Source: JBBATK01 sp044228685 (GTDB lineage Bacteria; Bacteroidota; Ignavibacteria; Kapaibacteriales; NICIL-2). Taken from it: 64,000 bases of DNA. The stretch covers positions 186,001 through 250,000 of the forward strand of contig JBGAUL010000002.1 of assembly GCA_044228685.1 (NCBI GenBank), written 5' to 3'. Made by a program: the position numbers and the translations under genes. The notes below the pieces were generated by a model. That model searched no databases and had not been told where the DNA came from. It saw nothing but the letters and a program-made list of their open reading frames with translations. How positions within the stretch are numbered: the first letter of the stretch is position 1; each line of letters opens with the position of its first letter. Positions 55,419 through 64,000 of this stretch are shown one piece after another.

Positions 55419-56615
55419 ATGACGGATATTTTTCAGAAGTGCAGAGAGTTTACACGAGCAGATGAAGTAAAGGCAGCAGGATTATATCCTTACTTCCGAC
55501 CAATTCAGGAAAACGAGGGACCGGTCGTACAAATCGAAGGACGTAAGATCGTCATGGCAGGATCGAACAATTATCTCGGTCTTACCGCCCATCCTGAAGT
55601 AAAAGCAGCGGCCATTCGCGCCATCGAGAAGTACGGAACGGGTTGCAGTGGTTCACGCTATCTGACCGGTACCATTGAGCTTCACATCGAGTTGGAACGT
55701 CGCTTAGCTGCGTTTTTAGGCTATGAATCCGTTCTTCTCTTTTCAACCGGATACCAAACCGCATTGGGTGTGATTTCGTCGCTTGTAAGTAAGGGTGATT
55801 ACGTCATCAGCGACAAGGAAAACCACGCTTGTATTATTAACGGATGTGTGCTCGCCAAGGGCGGCTTTGCCGAGTTTGTGCGCTACAAACACAACGACAT
55901 CGAAGACCTCGAGAAGGTCTTAAAACGTATCCCGGAAAGCGCTGCAAAGCTCATCGTTACTGACGGTGTGTTTTCGGTCAGTGGCGAACTTGTTCACCTT
56001 CCGGAACTTCTTGACGTAGCCGAGAAATACGGCGCGCGTGTGATGGTTGATGATGCACACGCAACAGGTGTTGTGGGTGTTGGTGGACGTGGAACAGCAA
56101 GTCGTTATGGCGTTGTTGATCGCACTGACATGACGATGGGTACCTTCTCAAAGACCTTTGCTTCGCTTGGTGGTTTTGTTGCCGGACCCGAACGCGTCAT
56201 CAACTACGTCAAGCACCACTCTCCTGCTTTGATTTTCTCAGCAAGTCCGACCCCGGCTTCCGTCGCTGCAGCCATCGCTGCACTCGATATTCTCGAAGCA
56301 CATCCGGAATTGGTTGACCAACTCATCAGCAACGCAGATTACATGCGTCGTGGATTCAAAGAGCTTGGCTTCAATGTGTATGAGAGTCCAACCGGTATCG
56401 TTCCCGTCATCGTCGGTGACGCTGAGAAGGCAATGGTCTTCTGGCGCAAACTCTATGATGCCGGCGTTTTCGTCAATGCATTCGTGCCACCGGGCGTTCC
56501 TCCGAATATGAGCATGATGCGCACCAGTTATATGGCTAGTCATGAAAAAGAACATCTCGACTATATTCTTGATGTGTTCAAGAACGTCGGTCGAGAATTA
56601 GGATTCATCGCCTAA
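55419..56615 (+). CDS. Alpha-oxoamine synthase, probably serine palmitoyltransferase
   Basis: 398 residues of the PLP-dependent alpha-oxoamine synthase family (KBL, BioF, ALAS, SPT). Visible features: SNNYLGLTAHPEVKAAA, YGTGCSGSRYLTGT, the Asp-His pair in VMVDDAHATGVVG and the PLP Lys in GTFSKTFASLGGF. The N terminus (YPYFRPIQENEGP) and the GTGCSGSR-type motif fit the soluble serine palmitoyltransferases of Bacteroidota, which join serine and an acyl-CoA to start sphingolipid synthesis. Glycine C-acetyltransferase or 8-amino-7-oxononanoate synthase remain possible, but no biotin or threonine genes are near. A terminator follows at 56694. Confidence 0.88.
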   Translation: MTDIFQKCREFTRADEVKAAGLYPYFRPIQENEGPVVQIEGRKIVMAGSNNYLGLTAHPEVKAAAIRAIEKYGTGCSGSRYLTGTIELHIELERRLAAFLGYESVLLFSTGYQTALGVISSLVSKGDYVISDKENHACIINGCVLAKGGFAEFVRYKHNDIEDLEKVLKRIPESAAKLIVTDGVFSVSGELVHLPELLDVAEKYGARVMVDDAHATGVVGVGGRGTASRYGVVDRTDMTMGTFSKTFASLGGFVAGPERVINYVKHHSPALIFSASPTPASVAAAIAALDILEAHPELVDQLISNADYMRRGFKELGFNVYESPTGIVPVIVGDAEKAMVFWRKLYDAGVFVNAFVPPGVPPNMSMMRTSYMASHEKEHLDYILDVFKNVGRELGFIA

Positions 56616-56693
56616 GAATCCGATTTGGCCTTCAGAAAGCCGCAAGACCTACATCCTACTCTGCCCCGGGCTGTACATTTATTATTGTTTTTT

Positions 56694-56732
56694 AAGGCGT
56701 GATCTGAAACAGACTCACGCCTTTCTTTGTCA
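56694..56732 (+). terminator. Rho-independent terminator
   Basis: AAGGCGTGA (56694-56702) pairs with TCACGCCTT (56715-56723) around a 12-nt loop and is followed by TCTTTGTC. The six T before the left arm could make it work on the other strand too. It ends the cupin/synthase unit. Confidence 0.8.
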
Positions 56733-56788
56733 TTCAGCCAGGCATCATCGTTGGCAAACATATAGTCAATCAACTATCAGGATCATTC

Positions 56789-58018
56789 ATGCGCTTTTTG
56801 TACTTAGTGCTCTTCATCATTATTGCTTCTCATACTGTAGCTTTTGCAAGTGGCAGCGATGCAATTCTTCAGCCTCAAGCCGTGCCGACCTTAGTTGAGC
56901 CCGAAGACAACGCCGAGTTCCATTGTCCGAAGTTGATACGCCTTGTTTGCACTGCACCAAAGGGCACGAATTCTTTTCATATCCAACTCTCGCAAGATTC
57001 AACCTTTCGCACTCTGCCCTTGATGTTGGATGATATGATTCTTGGCCTTGATAGTGCAATCGATATTTGTCCGCCTTTTCAAAAAGATCAAAAAGTGTAT
57101 TGGCGATGCCAGGTGAATGGCGGTACTTGGTCAGAGACACGTCGCTTCATGGTTTACGTGGCCTGCGGTCTGGAACTCGTCTCGCCCCCCGACGACTCCA
57201 CCCTCTGCGGTCATGCAACGCTTCGTTGGAATCTTCCTCCCAACACCAAATACATGTTCCTCACAGTTCGCACGGAAGCCGGTGAAATAGTGCGCGAAGA
57301 CGAGGCAGACGGAACCACAATGACGCAGGTTGATATTACTGCAAAAGGCGACTTTGTTTGGCAGGTAATGGTGATGGACAGTAGTGGTCTTGGTAAGCTG
57401 AGCTTGTCACGTCACTTCCACATTATCCAGCCGGAAATCCCAACGCAATTAGCGCCTCCTCAAGACAGTGCCTTCTTGGTCAGCAGCACTCTCAACAAAA
57501 CAATTCGCCTAAGCTGGACGAAATCTCCGTTGGCTGTGTTGTATCGTCTCGACATTCAGTTCCTCGATTCAACTGAGCACCATTACCTCACCGACACCAG
57601 TTTTGTGCTGAATGCAAGCGAACGGAAGAACGGCTTTTATCTGTGGAAAGTAATGGCTCTGTGCGCCGATAGCACGGCTTCAACCTTCTCAACGCCACGA
57701 TCATTCTCGATTACGCATCCCGAAGAAGTATCGGTTAGCGATGCGACATCGTCCGGCTTGATTCTGTATCCAAATCCTGCTATGGATCAACTCACAATTG
57801 TACTACCAGATGAATTACGCGGCCTACAAAACGATGCGACGATTTCCATTCACTCACTGCTTGGTGAAACAGTGTGGTCGAGTTCGATGACACAAGTCTC
57901 GCAAGCTGCTTTGAATATTAATCTCAAAACCTTAGGACTTAGCAACGGATTGTACACGCTGCACATTCAAGCAGGCTCGCGGCTCATGACCGCGCGTTTC
58001 ATGCACGCCGCTCGCTAG
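56789..58018 (+). CDS. Secreted T9SS cargo protein with fibronectin-like domains
   Basis: 409 residues. The signal peptide (FLYLVLFIIIASHTVAFA) leaves Ser-Gly-Ser. Three beta-sandwich repeats have the pattern 'P-LV-P-D ... L-W' (LVEPEDNAEFHCPKLIRLVC, LVSPPDDSTLCGHATLRWNL, LAPPQDSAFLVSSTLNKTIR). The C terminus is a T9SS type A domain: LYPNPAMDQLTIVLP, SIHSLLGETVWS and LGLSNGLYTLHIQAG. No catalytic motif was seen. It probably acts in adhesion or surface structure. Hairpin terminators lie on both sides, so it is a single-gene unit. Confidence 0.85.
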   Translation: MRFLYLVLFIIIASHTVAFASGSDAILQPQAVPTLVEPEDNAEFHCPKLIRLVCTAPKGTNSFHIQLSQDSTFRTLPLMLDDMILGLDSAIDICPPFQKDQKVYWRCQVNGGTWSETRRFMVYVACGLELVSPPDDSTLCGHATLRWNLPPNTKYMFLTVRTEAGEIVREDEADGTTMTQVDITAKGDFVWQVMVMDSSGLGKLSLSRHFHIIQPEIPTQLAPPQDSAFLVSSTLNKTIRLSWTKSPLAVLYRLDIQFLDSTEHHYLTDTSFVLNASERKNGFYLWKVMALCADSTASTFSTPRSFSITHPEEVSVSDATSSGLILYPNPAMDQLTIVLPDELRGLQNDATISIHSLLGETVWSSSMTQVSQAALNINLKTLGLSNGLYTLHIQAGSRLMTARFMHAAR

Positions 58019-58054
58019 CGAGAAGCCACACGATCAATAAAATTGAACAAGCAT

Positions 58055-58095
58055 ATGCGTCGTCGTTGTAAAGCGTCGGCGCATTATTATTTAAC
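58055..58095 (+). terminator. Rho-independent terminator
   Basis: ATGCGTCGTCG (58055-58065) pairs with CGTCGGCGCAT (58074-58084) with one wobble and one mismatch around an 8-nt loop. TATTATTTAA follows. It ends the fibronectin-like T9SS cargo gene. Confidence 0.7.
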
Positions 58096-58173
58096 ACAGC
58101 GTATTCAACTATTCATCATCCGTGATTTGTCTACAGACGCAATATTGCATCCCAATTTTACTGAGGCGTTGAT

Positions 58174-60102
58174 ATGAAATTGCTGAGCACTTCGTTCTTT
58201 CTCTTCGTGACTTGTCTTGCTGTCTTGCAGGCGCAAAACAACACTCGTTCCGACTATACTGAAGGCACATCGCGCATAGTGCGAGGAATCGTCGAAGAGA
58301 AGTTGCGCCTGAGTCCTGAGCACCTTCAACGCATCATGCAACAACGTGATCCGGCTGAGCAGCGTCGTATGCTGCGTGAGGTACTGAAAGCTGAAGCACC
58401 ATCTCAAAACAACAAAGCATCCCTAACGCAAGGCTCGACTTTTGATCGTCGAGTTAGTATCGGCGGTTCCGAGGAATCAGAATTACACGCTGCTGTAAAC
58501 CCAACTGATTCGAACAACATTGTATGCTCGGCAATGTCGCAAGCTGAACTTGGTTTAACCTTTCCCATGTACTACACCAAAGACTTCGGCAAGACCTGGC
58601 ATGCCAGTAACTTTTCACCTGCGCCGAGTGATCTTACTGCGCTTGTGTTAGGCGGTGGCGACCCCATGTTTGCATTCGACGCCAACGGGAAACTGTATTA
58701 CTCATGGATCGATTTGTACCTAAGCTTAGGAGGCGGATTTTCGAATCCTCCGATGGTCATGTTCTGGGCCAGCTCAACAGATGGTGGCGCGAACTTCGAT
58801 CGTCTGGATGGCAAAGACTCGATCACATCGGGTTTTCTTAATCTCGCGAATCAAGAAGCAAGCGTCCTTCCTGACAAACAGTGGATGGTGTGCGATCTGT
58901 CATCTTCACCCGGTCGCAACAATGTCTACACAAGTCTGCTCCAATACTATCCCAGCGATCAACGCGTTGCAATGCGTGTAAAGAATGCGTCGGATCCGAC
59001 CTTCAACTCCACCGTCTTACGACCAACTTCAAAAGAATATACTTTCAATCAATTCACGAGCATTGATTGTGATGATGAAGGTGTGCCGCATATGAGTTTT
59101 GTCGCGGCGTTGCCACAGGACTCCATGCCCGAAGGTGAGTTCAGAATTTATCATATGAGTTCGCCGGATCACGGAAAGACGGTTGCGAAGGAAGACTTTG
59201 TTAGTTCAATTCGCTTTCTCAAATCGAGTTCCGGCGATCCTACACCGATTGAGCCCCCAGCCGGTATGTCGCGCATACAAGCTCTACCACAAATCGCGTG
59301 CGACAAGTCTTCGGGTAGCGCGTTTAAAGGCAATGTGTATTTAGTGTGGACGGCAGTAGGTGTGAGCGAGCGACTTAACAACGGCACTGACATTTACTTC
59401 AGTCGTTCGACCGATCATGGCAAGACCTGGTCGGCGCCTCGCATCGTCAACAACGACGCTCAAGGCAAAGGCACAACCCAAGCCTATGCATCAATGTGTG
59501 TTAATCAGGATGGTCGCATTGCTGTTTGCTGGTACGACTTCTCATCGAATGCCTCGAACACTCAAGGTGTGTACACCATGGCATATTCATTCGATGGTGG
59601 ACTAAGCTTCCTTCCATCGTTTCCTGTTGCATCTGCCCCAACAGACTTCTCAATATTCGCAAGCGATACAACCAAGGCATTTGGAATGGGCGAATACAAC
59701 CAAGTGGTTTGTACCCGCGGTTATGCAATCCCGTTCTGGGGCGATGCACGAAACGGTGTTCGACAGATCTACTGCGCTAAAGTTCCCTTTACGGCAAATC
59801 AAGAAGTTTCGGTTCCAGAGGAAGTTTCTTCGATCAGTGAAGGATTCCGTCTCAAGCTTCCTCAACCAAACCCAAGCAACACCAACCTACATTTCAGCTA
59901 TGCTTTAAGCACCGCACGAACGATTAGTCTTGAGTTGGTTGATAGTCGTGGCGCAATCGTCAAATCGCTTGTACACGCATCTCTTTCCAGCGGAGAATAC
60001 ACTGGCGAGTGCAGTGTTACAGAGCTCAGTTCCGGGACCTACTTTCTACGCATGCGCGGAGATAATGCGGTTGTGAACCAAAAAGTGGTTGTACGGCATT
60101 AG
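58174..60102 (+). CDS. Secreted T9SS cargo protein with sialidase-like BNR propeller
   Basis: 642 residues. The signal peptide ends CLAVLQA before Gln-Asn. Asp-box (BNR) motifs are clear: YTKDFGKTWHAS, SSTDGGANFDRL, SSPDHGKTVAKE, RSTDHGKTWSAP and YSFDGGLSFLPS, so the core is a six-bladed propeller as in exo-sialidases. The Arg triad and Tyr-Glu pair of true sialidases were not identified, so an enzymatic role is open. The C terminus is a T9SS type A domain: LPQPNPSNTNLHFSY, LELVDSRGAIV, LSSGTYFLRMRG and NQKVVVRH. Expected on the surface or secreted. Confidence 0.87.
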   Translation: MKLLSTSFFLFVTCLAVLQAQNNTRSDYTEGTSRIVRGIVEEKLRLSPEHLQRIMQQRDPAEQRRMLREVLKAEAPSQNNKASLTQGSTFDRRVSIGGSEESELHAAVNPTDSNNIVCSAMSQAELGLTFPMYYTKDFGKTWHASNFSPAPSDLTALVLGGGDPMFAFDANGKLYYSWIDLYLSLGGGFSNPPMVMFWASSTDGGANFDRLDGKDSITSGFLNLANQEASVLPDKQWMVCDLSSSPGRNNVYTSLLQYYPSDQRVAMRVKNASDPTFNSTVLRPTSKEYTFNQFTSIDCDDEGVPHMSFVAALPQDSMPEGEFRIYHMSSPDHGKTVAKEDFVSSIRFLKSSSGDPTPIEPPAGMSRIQALPQIACDKSSGSAFKGNVYLVWTAVGVSERLNNGTDIYFSRSTDHGKTWSAPRIVNNDAQGKGTTQAYASMCVNQDGRIAVCWYDFSSNASNTQGVYTMAYSFDGGLSFLPSFPVASAPTDFSIFASDTTKAFGMGEYNQVVCTRGYAIPFWGDARNGVRQIYCAKVPFTANQEVSVPEEVSSISEGFRLKLPQPNPSNTNLHFSYALSTARTISLELVDSRGAIVKSLVHASLSSGEYTGECSVTELSSGTYFLRMRGDNAVVNQKVVVRH

Positions 60103-60263
60103 ACACAAGGTTGCATTAGGTCGCTGCCCGGATTGGCTTTATGTATTTGGACCTCAGAATACACGACCTGATTGTCTGTACGAGCGCGCGTTGCATCTTT
60201 GAACTCCAAAACGAATTCAATAGTCTTTGAGCTACACTGTTTTTGATATTTCAGGATTGTCCT

Positions 60264-61919
60264 ATGAATAGACTTCTATCTCTCCGATTTTCTCTTCTTC
60301 TGCTCTGCAGCCTCGCAGTTTTCGCGAGTGGCGCACTTCAAGCGCAGAACACAACCATTGTTGGAAAGATTCTCGGCTTCAATTCCAAGCCAATGCCTGC
60401 GGCGCATATTCACTTGCAGGAGTTGACGGCAACCAACGATAAGACCATTTCGCAGGCTGCCGGCAAAGATGGCAGCTACAGCGTCACGGTGCCGAATGGA
60501 TGGTATCGTCTGACTTTTAGTGGCGTCAATCACATGGCCGACAACGTACCTCCGGCTATTTATTGCAGCGGTCCGGAGATTCATCTTAATGTCCGTCTTC
60601 AGGCAAATGCTATTCCTGTAGCACCTGATTCAGTACAGATTATTACAGAACTTGACCACTACTCGTTTGTCAAAGCGCAGACGATGACAAAGATGCCCGA
60701 CGGTCGTTATAGCTTTGAGGTCAAGGGCGCAGGTGCCACGCTTGGTTACCAGGTCATCGTGTACACCAAAGGCAATTCCGATGCGCATAGCATCAATGGA
60801 ACTCAAGCAGATGATTACGAATACGATGGTGGCGGAGACTATCGCTGCAAGGTCAATACGAACAATGGTGCAGTCACAGTTGTTTTCGATCCAAAACAGT
60901 TACCTACCGACTCGAAGGAGTCAGACGAACAGTTTGTTGATGCTGCTTCAAAGGCGATGTCTGAAGTTGTCTTCGATCAAATGAGCTTGCAGACTGAGTA
61001 TTACAATGCTATGACCCATCAGCAAGAAGGTCAAAAGGTTGACTACGATGCTACATCGCATCGCAAGAAATTCGCTAAACTCTTCAAGGCCGAACGCTCT
61101 CCCATTCTCAAGCAGTTACTGATGATGTCGTATTTGCGTGTTCAGTCATTGCCCGGTGACAACAGCAAACCGTCTCCAGCTATCGTCGACGAAATCCTCC
61201 AAAGCATTGCACCTAGCAGTGGTATGTGGGAGTACTATTCGGATCTCTTGGGTTTTGCCGTGCAATCAAGCTCAAACCCCAACTCCGACTACGAAGATCG
61301 CGTGTTGAAGGAAAATCCAAATACAACAGTAAAAGCGCAAATTCTCTGCGATCGTTTGGAAAAGGCGCTTAAGAATAAGGACATGGATAATGCAAAGCGT
61401 TTGTATGCGACCTTGACCACAGACTACAAAGACACGTGGCCGGGTCATCGCGCAAAGACTGAGTTAAATCCCGGTAGCACCGTCAAGTTAGGTGCACGTA
61501 TCCCTGACTTTGCATTCGAAGCCATGGAAGATTCCACCAAGAAATACACAGCAAAAGAATTTCGTGGTAAGTGGGTATTGATTGATAATTGGGCTACATG
61601 GTGCGGACCCTGCGTCGGCGAAATGGCATCGCTCCACGCAGCGTGGGATCACTTTAAGTCAAAGAACTTCGTGATTCTCTCCGTCTCGTTTGATCGCACA
61701 AAACAAGACGTAGCAAAGTTCCGTGGAGCCAAGTGGTCAATGCCTTGGACACACTGTTTCTCTGCCGGTGTTTGGAAGAACGAAGCAACAAAGATTTTTG
61801 AAATCTCCGGAATTCCAAAACCAATTCTTGTCGATCCAACCGGTACCATTGTTGCTATGGACGCGGACTTGCGCGGAGGCGCATTGGAGCAAACTCTGAA
61901 GAAGTACTTAGCTGATTAA
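60264..61919 (+). CDS. TlpA-like thioredoxin-domain protein
   Basis: 551 residues from the start at 60264 (MNRLLSLRFSLLLLCSLAVF); an ATG at 60243 would add seven residues. The signal peptide ends GALQA before Gln-Asn. Next is a carboxypeptidase-regulatory-like domain (IVGKILGFNSKPMPAAHIHL to about residue 110). A long helical middle part follows. The C-terminal thioredoxin domain (about 410-551) has the redox motif WCGPC near residue 445, within VLIDNWATWCGPCVGEMASL, and the cis-Pro in EISGIPKPILVD. It is a periplasmic thiol-disulfide reductase of the TlpA/ResA type. The heme receptor at 3129 shows a need for reduced CxxCH, which such proteins can supply; a direct link is not shown. Confidence 0.88.
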   Translation: MNRLLSLRFSLLLLCSLAVFASGALQAQNTTIVGKILGFNSKPMPAAHIHLQELTATNDKTISQAAGKDGSYSVTVPNGWYRLTFSGVNHMADNVPPAIYCSGPEIHLNVRLQANAIPVAPDSVQIITELDHYSFVKAQTMTKMPDGRYSFEVKGAGATLGYQVIVYTKGNSDAHSINGTQADDYEYDGGGDYRCKVNTNNGAVTVVFDPKQLPTDSKESDEQFVDAASKAMSEVVFDQMSLQTEYYNAMTHQQEGQKVDYDATSHRKKFAKLFKAERSPILKQLLMMSYLRVQSLPGDNSKPSPAIVDEILQSIAPSSGMWEYYSDLLGFAVQSSSNPNSDYEDRVLKENPNTTVKAQILCDRLEKALKNKDMDNAKRLYATLTTDYKDTWPGHRAKTELNPGSTVKLGARIPDFAFEAMEDSTKKYTAKEFRGKWVLIDNWATWCGPCVGEMASLHAAWDHFKSKNFVILSVSFDRTKQDVAKFRGAKWSMPWTHCFSAGVWKNEATKIFEISGIPKPILVDPTGTIVAMDADLRGGALEQTLKKYLAD

Positions 61920-62068
61920 GTTGCTCAGCATTAGAGTACTCATCATACTCGAGAATAGACTTTTAATCCGAAGTGTACTGTCAACAACAGTGCACTTCTT
62001 TTATTTTAAGCGACTTCAAGGCTCTTATATTGAGCTGCAGACTCACCTGCGCTATTTGGGGAAAGGCT

Positions 62069-62992
62069 ATGAAAATTCAATCTCTGTTTATTGGGTTCTT
62101 TGTTCTCGTGATGCTCAGCATTAATGTCAGAGCTCACAGCGGAATGTCAGACGTAGAAGGTAAATGGTACCTTATCGTCCAATGGAAACCAATCTCGACG
62201 CAAAACATTGTAGCATGCTGGATGTTGTTTGAGGCCAATCACGAGGTTACAATGGGAATCGATTCAACCCAAAGCAAACTCGGCACCTGGTACGTGGATT
62301 CGCTCACACAACGCGTCGTTGCTTCGTTTGACAAAACGAGTTATCGCTTGATTGTGAGCGATACAAACATGTCAGGTACCGTTTCGACTGGTTCGAGCAG
62401 TGGCTACGTAGAAGCAACTCGTTTTAAAGGACCATATTGGGATTCACTTTTTCACAGCTCGAAGAGAGATACCAACAAGTTTCATATCCGCATGGGTGTC
62501 GATTACTACGAGCAAGACGTTAAAGTTGGTAGGATTCATCTTGGCATGGCTTTTAATCCGGGCGGAATTTCTTTCAATACTGAGATGTTGTCCTTGAGTG
62601 TGTTGAAGAAAGACGATAAAACATACATTTCCTCAAATGCACTATGGCCTTTGTTTAGTGGTGTAGGTTATTTGATTGGAGCATTGAGTAGCAAAGGCGA
62701 CGCTGAGGTAGGTGCTGCAACTCCGATGTTAGCACAGATGCTCGGTAACTTCGACGTCAATGTGCCGCTGGGTACTCCACTGTTGTGCGTTGATTTCGGA
62801 CAGCAAACTGATTTCTATTTCTTTTACGACGTCTCGCGCGTATGCACTGCCAGCTACGGCGGTGTCATGCTCAATCTTTTTCCGGCTCACATACCGTTAC
62901 AAGCGGTAGCATCCTATCACATTCCTTGGTATAGAGGATATATGACAACGCGGGAGAATTACTTCAGTGCTCGCATCAATCTCGTGTTCTAA
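62069..62992 (+). CDS. Exported protein of unknown function
   Basis: 307 residues from the start at 62069, chosen because GGGGAAAGG lies just before this ATG and a signal peptide follows directly (IQSLFIGFFVLVMLSINVRA); an upstream ATG at 61973 gives a Cys-rich leader without sense. The first 100 mature residues (GKWYLIVQWKPISTQNIVAC, then LGTWYVDSLTQRVVASF) resemble a small lipocalin-like barrel testing 'weight versus dose' style strands, a loose impression only. The C terminus ends in aromatic, amphipathic strands and a final Phe (FSARINLVF), as in outer-membrane proteins. No family recognised. Convergent with the glutaminyl cyclase gene 12 bp away. Confidence 0.7.
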   Translation: MKIQSLFIGFFVLVMLSINVRAHSGMSDVEGKWYLIVQWKPISTQNIVACWMLFEANHEVTMGIDSTQSKLGTWYVDSLTQRVVASFDKTSYRLIVSDTNMSGTVSTGSSSGYVEATRFKGPYWDSLFHSSKRDTNKFHIRMGVDYYEQDVKVGRIHLGMAFNPGGISFNTEMLSLSVLKKDDKTYISSNALWPLFSGVGYLIGALSSKGDAEVGAATPMLAQMLGNFDVNVPLGTPLLCVDFGQQTDFYFFYDVSRVCTASYGGVMLNLFPAHIPLQAVASYHIPWYRGYMTTRENYFSARINLVF

Positions 62993-63004
62993 CACTTTTT
63001 ATTG

Positions 63005-63859
63005 TCATTCAGTGATCTGAATTTCAAAAACTCGTGGCCACAATTTTCCTGTAACCAAAAAAGTGTTCTTTGCTGCATCGTAGGCAATGCCGTTCATCTC
63101 TGCCGAGCTGTGATGTTCGTACTGGACTTGTTCTGCAAGCGAGCTTAGGTCAAGGTCACCAACCACCGTGGCATCACTGACGCGAATCTTGACGATGCGG
63201 TTGGTTGTCCAAACATTGGCGTAGATATAACCATCGACATATTCCAACTCATTGAGGTATTGTAAGGGATAGCCGTTTTGCGAGACGCTTAGTGTCTTTG
63301 TGACTTTCAGAGTTTTAGGATCGAGATACTTCAGCAAATTCGTTCCGTCACTCATGATCAGTGAGCTCCCGTCAGTCGTCATTCCCCATCCCTCCGCACT
63401 CGGTAAATCAAACTTCCCAAGCTTCTTGAAGCTCTTCGCATCATATATAAATCCAACCTTTGATTGATAGGTTAGCTGATAGGCTTTGCCATTGAGAAAG
63501 CAGATTCCCTCACCGAAGTAGATTTTGCGATCGAGTTCTGCTTTGACCTCAATGTGACCATTCGCACGGTTCAGTATGCCAAACAAAGAGCGCGTGAATG
63601 GCAGCTGCGAAGTGGCACCGGTACTTTCGTAAATCTTGCCGTCGTGTATCAACAATCCTTCCGTGAAGGAACTTGTATCATGAGGAAACCAGTCAACCGT
63701 CTTATACTTCAACACACCCGTCGCAGCCGCAGCAGGTTTTTGCTCAACTTTCAGCAAGGGCTCCGGTGCCTCGCTCTTCTTTGAACATTGCTCCAAGACA
63801 AAGACTTGAAGAAGTAGCACCGCTACCAAGACTCCGCGCATGATATATCGTTTGCTCAC
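63005..63859 (-). CDS. Glutaminyl-peptide cyclotransferase, lipoprotein
   Basis: 284 residues. The N terminus is a lipoprotein signal with lipobox-like LEQC (Cys about residue 25), so the enzyme is membrane-anchored facing the periplasm. The mature part matches the plant-type, five-bladed propeller glutaminyl cyclases: WFPHDTSSFTEGLLIHDGKI, YESTGATSQLPFTRSLFGIL, YFGEGICFLNGKAYQLTYQS, EGWGMTTDGSSLIMSDGTNL and NELEYVDGYIYANVWTTNRI. It converts N-terminal Gln of exported proteins to pyroglutamate. Seven signal peptides in this window leave Gln first, giving it likely substrates nearby. An ATG at 63841 is an alternative start. Confidence 0.92.
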   Translation of the reverse strand: MSKRYIMRGVLVAVLLLQVFVLEQCSKKSEAPEPLLKVEQKPAAAATGVLKYKTVDWFPHDTSSFTEGLLIHDGKIYESTGATSQLPFTRSLFGILNRANGHIEVKAELDRKIYFGEGICFLNGKAYQLTYQSKVGFIYDAKSFKKLGKFDLPSAEGWGMTTDGSSLIMSDGTNLLKYLDPKTLKVTKTLSVSQNGYPLQYLNELEYVDGYIYANVWTTNRIVKIRVSDATVVGDLDLSSLAEQVQYEHHSSAEMNGIAYDAAKNTFLVTGKLWPRVFEIQITE

Positions 63860-64000
63860 TGTGAATCTGATATGAGAGAAAGGCCAATTTAGTCAGTGCA
63901 CACTTTCTAATGCCAAGAGTCTCGTCGACGCACCCATCACATTTCTTCACCACTCAGCACCAAAAAGCCCAAAAACATACGCGTTCTTACACAAAGTAAA

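Overview
The window reads as chromosome of a flagellated, diderm bacterium of the Bacteroidota/Chlorobi group, probably an Ignavibacteria- or Kapabacteria-like lineage (inference). The clues are several secreted proteins with C-terminal type IX secretion (T9SS) sorting domains and HYDIN/choice-of-anchor D repeats, signal peptides cleaved just before Gln, a serine-palmitoyltransferase-like enzyme, and flagellar and sigma54 genes beside them. No rRNA, tRNA, phage, insertion sequence or CRISPR array was recognised.

Positions 1-24710 are a motility and chemotaxis island. It holds two paralogous modules of the same gene order: outer-membrane porin, chemoreceptor(s), CheW, HEAT-repeat protein, CheR, CheY, CheZ-like protein. 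Module 1 (1-11379) looks decayed: one receptor (heme-binding type) has an in-frame TGA, another has a frameshift, the CheZ-like protein has lost its catalytic motif, and there is no cheA or cheB. Module 2 (11526-22605) is intact: sigma28-type promoter, porin, receptor, CheW, HEAT, CheR, two CheY, CheZ, CheA, CheB. A second sigma28-type promoter then leads to a TIGR02530-type flagellar protein and the hook protein FlgE.

Positions 24711-26043 carry a structured RNA or 3' UTR element ending in a strong terminator, and a cluster of palindromic REP/BIME-like repeats around a small lipoprotein gene. Positions 26044-39752 hold a CPBP membrane protease, a GNAT-like protein, an unknown secreted protein, a 1693-residue T9SS cargo protein, an M61 peptidase, a DUF6438 lipoprotein, sigma54 (RpoN) and a DUF3109 protein. 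Positions 39753-44280 hold a PAS histidine kinase and a receiver-histidine kinase hybrid behind a good sigma28-type promoter and a 23-bp palindrome, followed by an ABM-domain protein.

Positions 44277-48861 are the phosphate region: pstC, pstA, pstB and phoU on the minus strand, without pstS, divergent from a PhoB-type regulator. Positions 48923-64000 are mostly envelope and secreted functions: T9SS cargo proteins with beta-propeller/BNR-like repeats, a HAD phosphatase, a DUF1761 membrane protein, a cupin, an alpha-oxoamine synthase (probably sphingolipid synthesis), a TlpA-like thioredoxin protein, an unknown exported protein and a lipoprotein glutaminyl cyclase. The cyclase fits the signal peptides in the window, most of which leave Gln at the mature N terminus.
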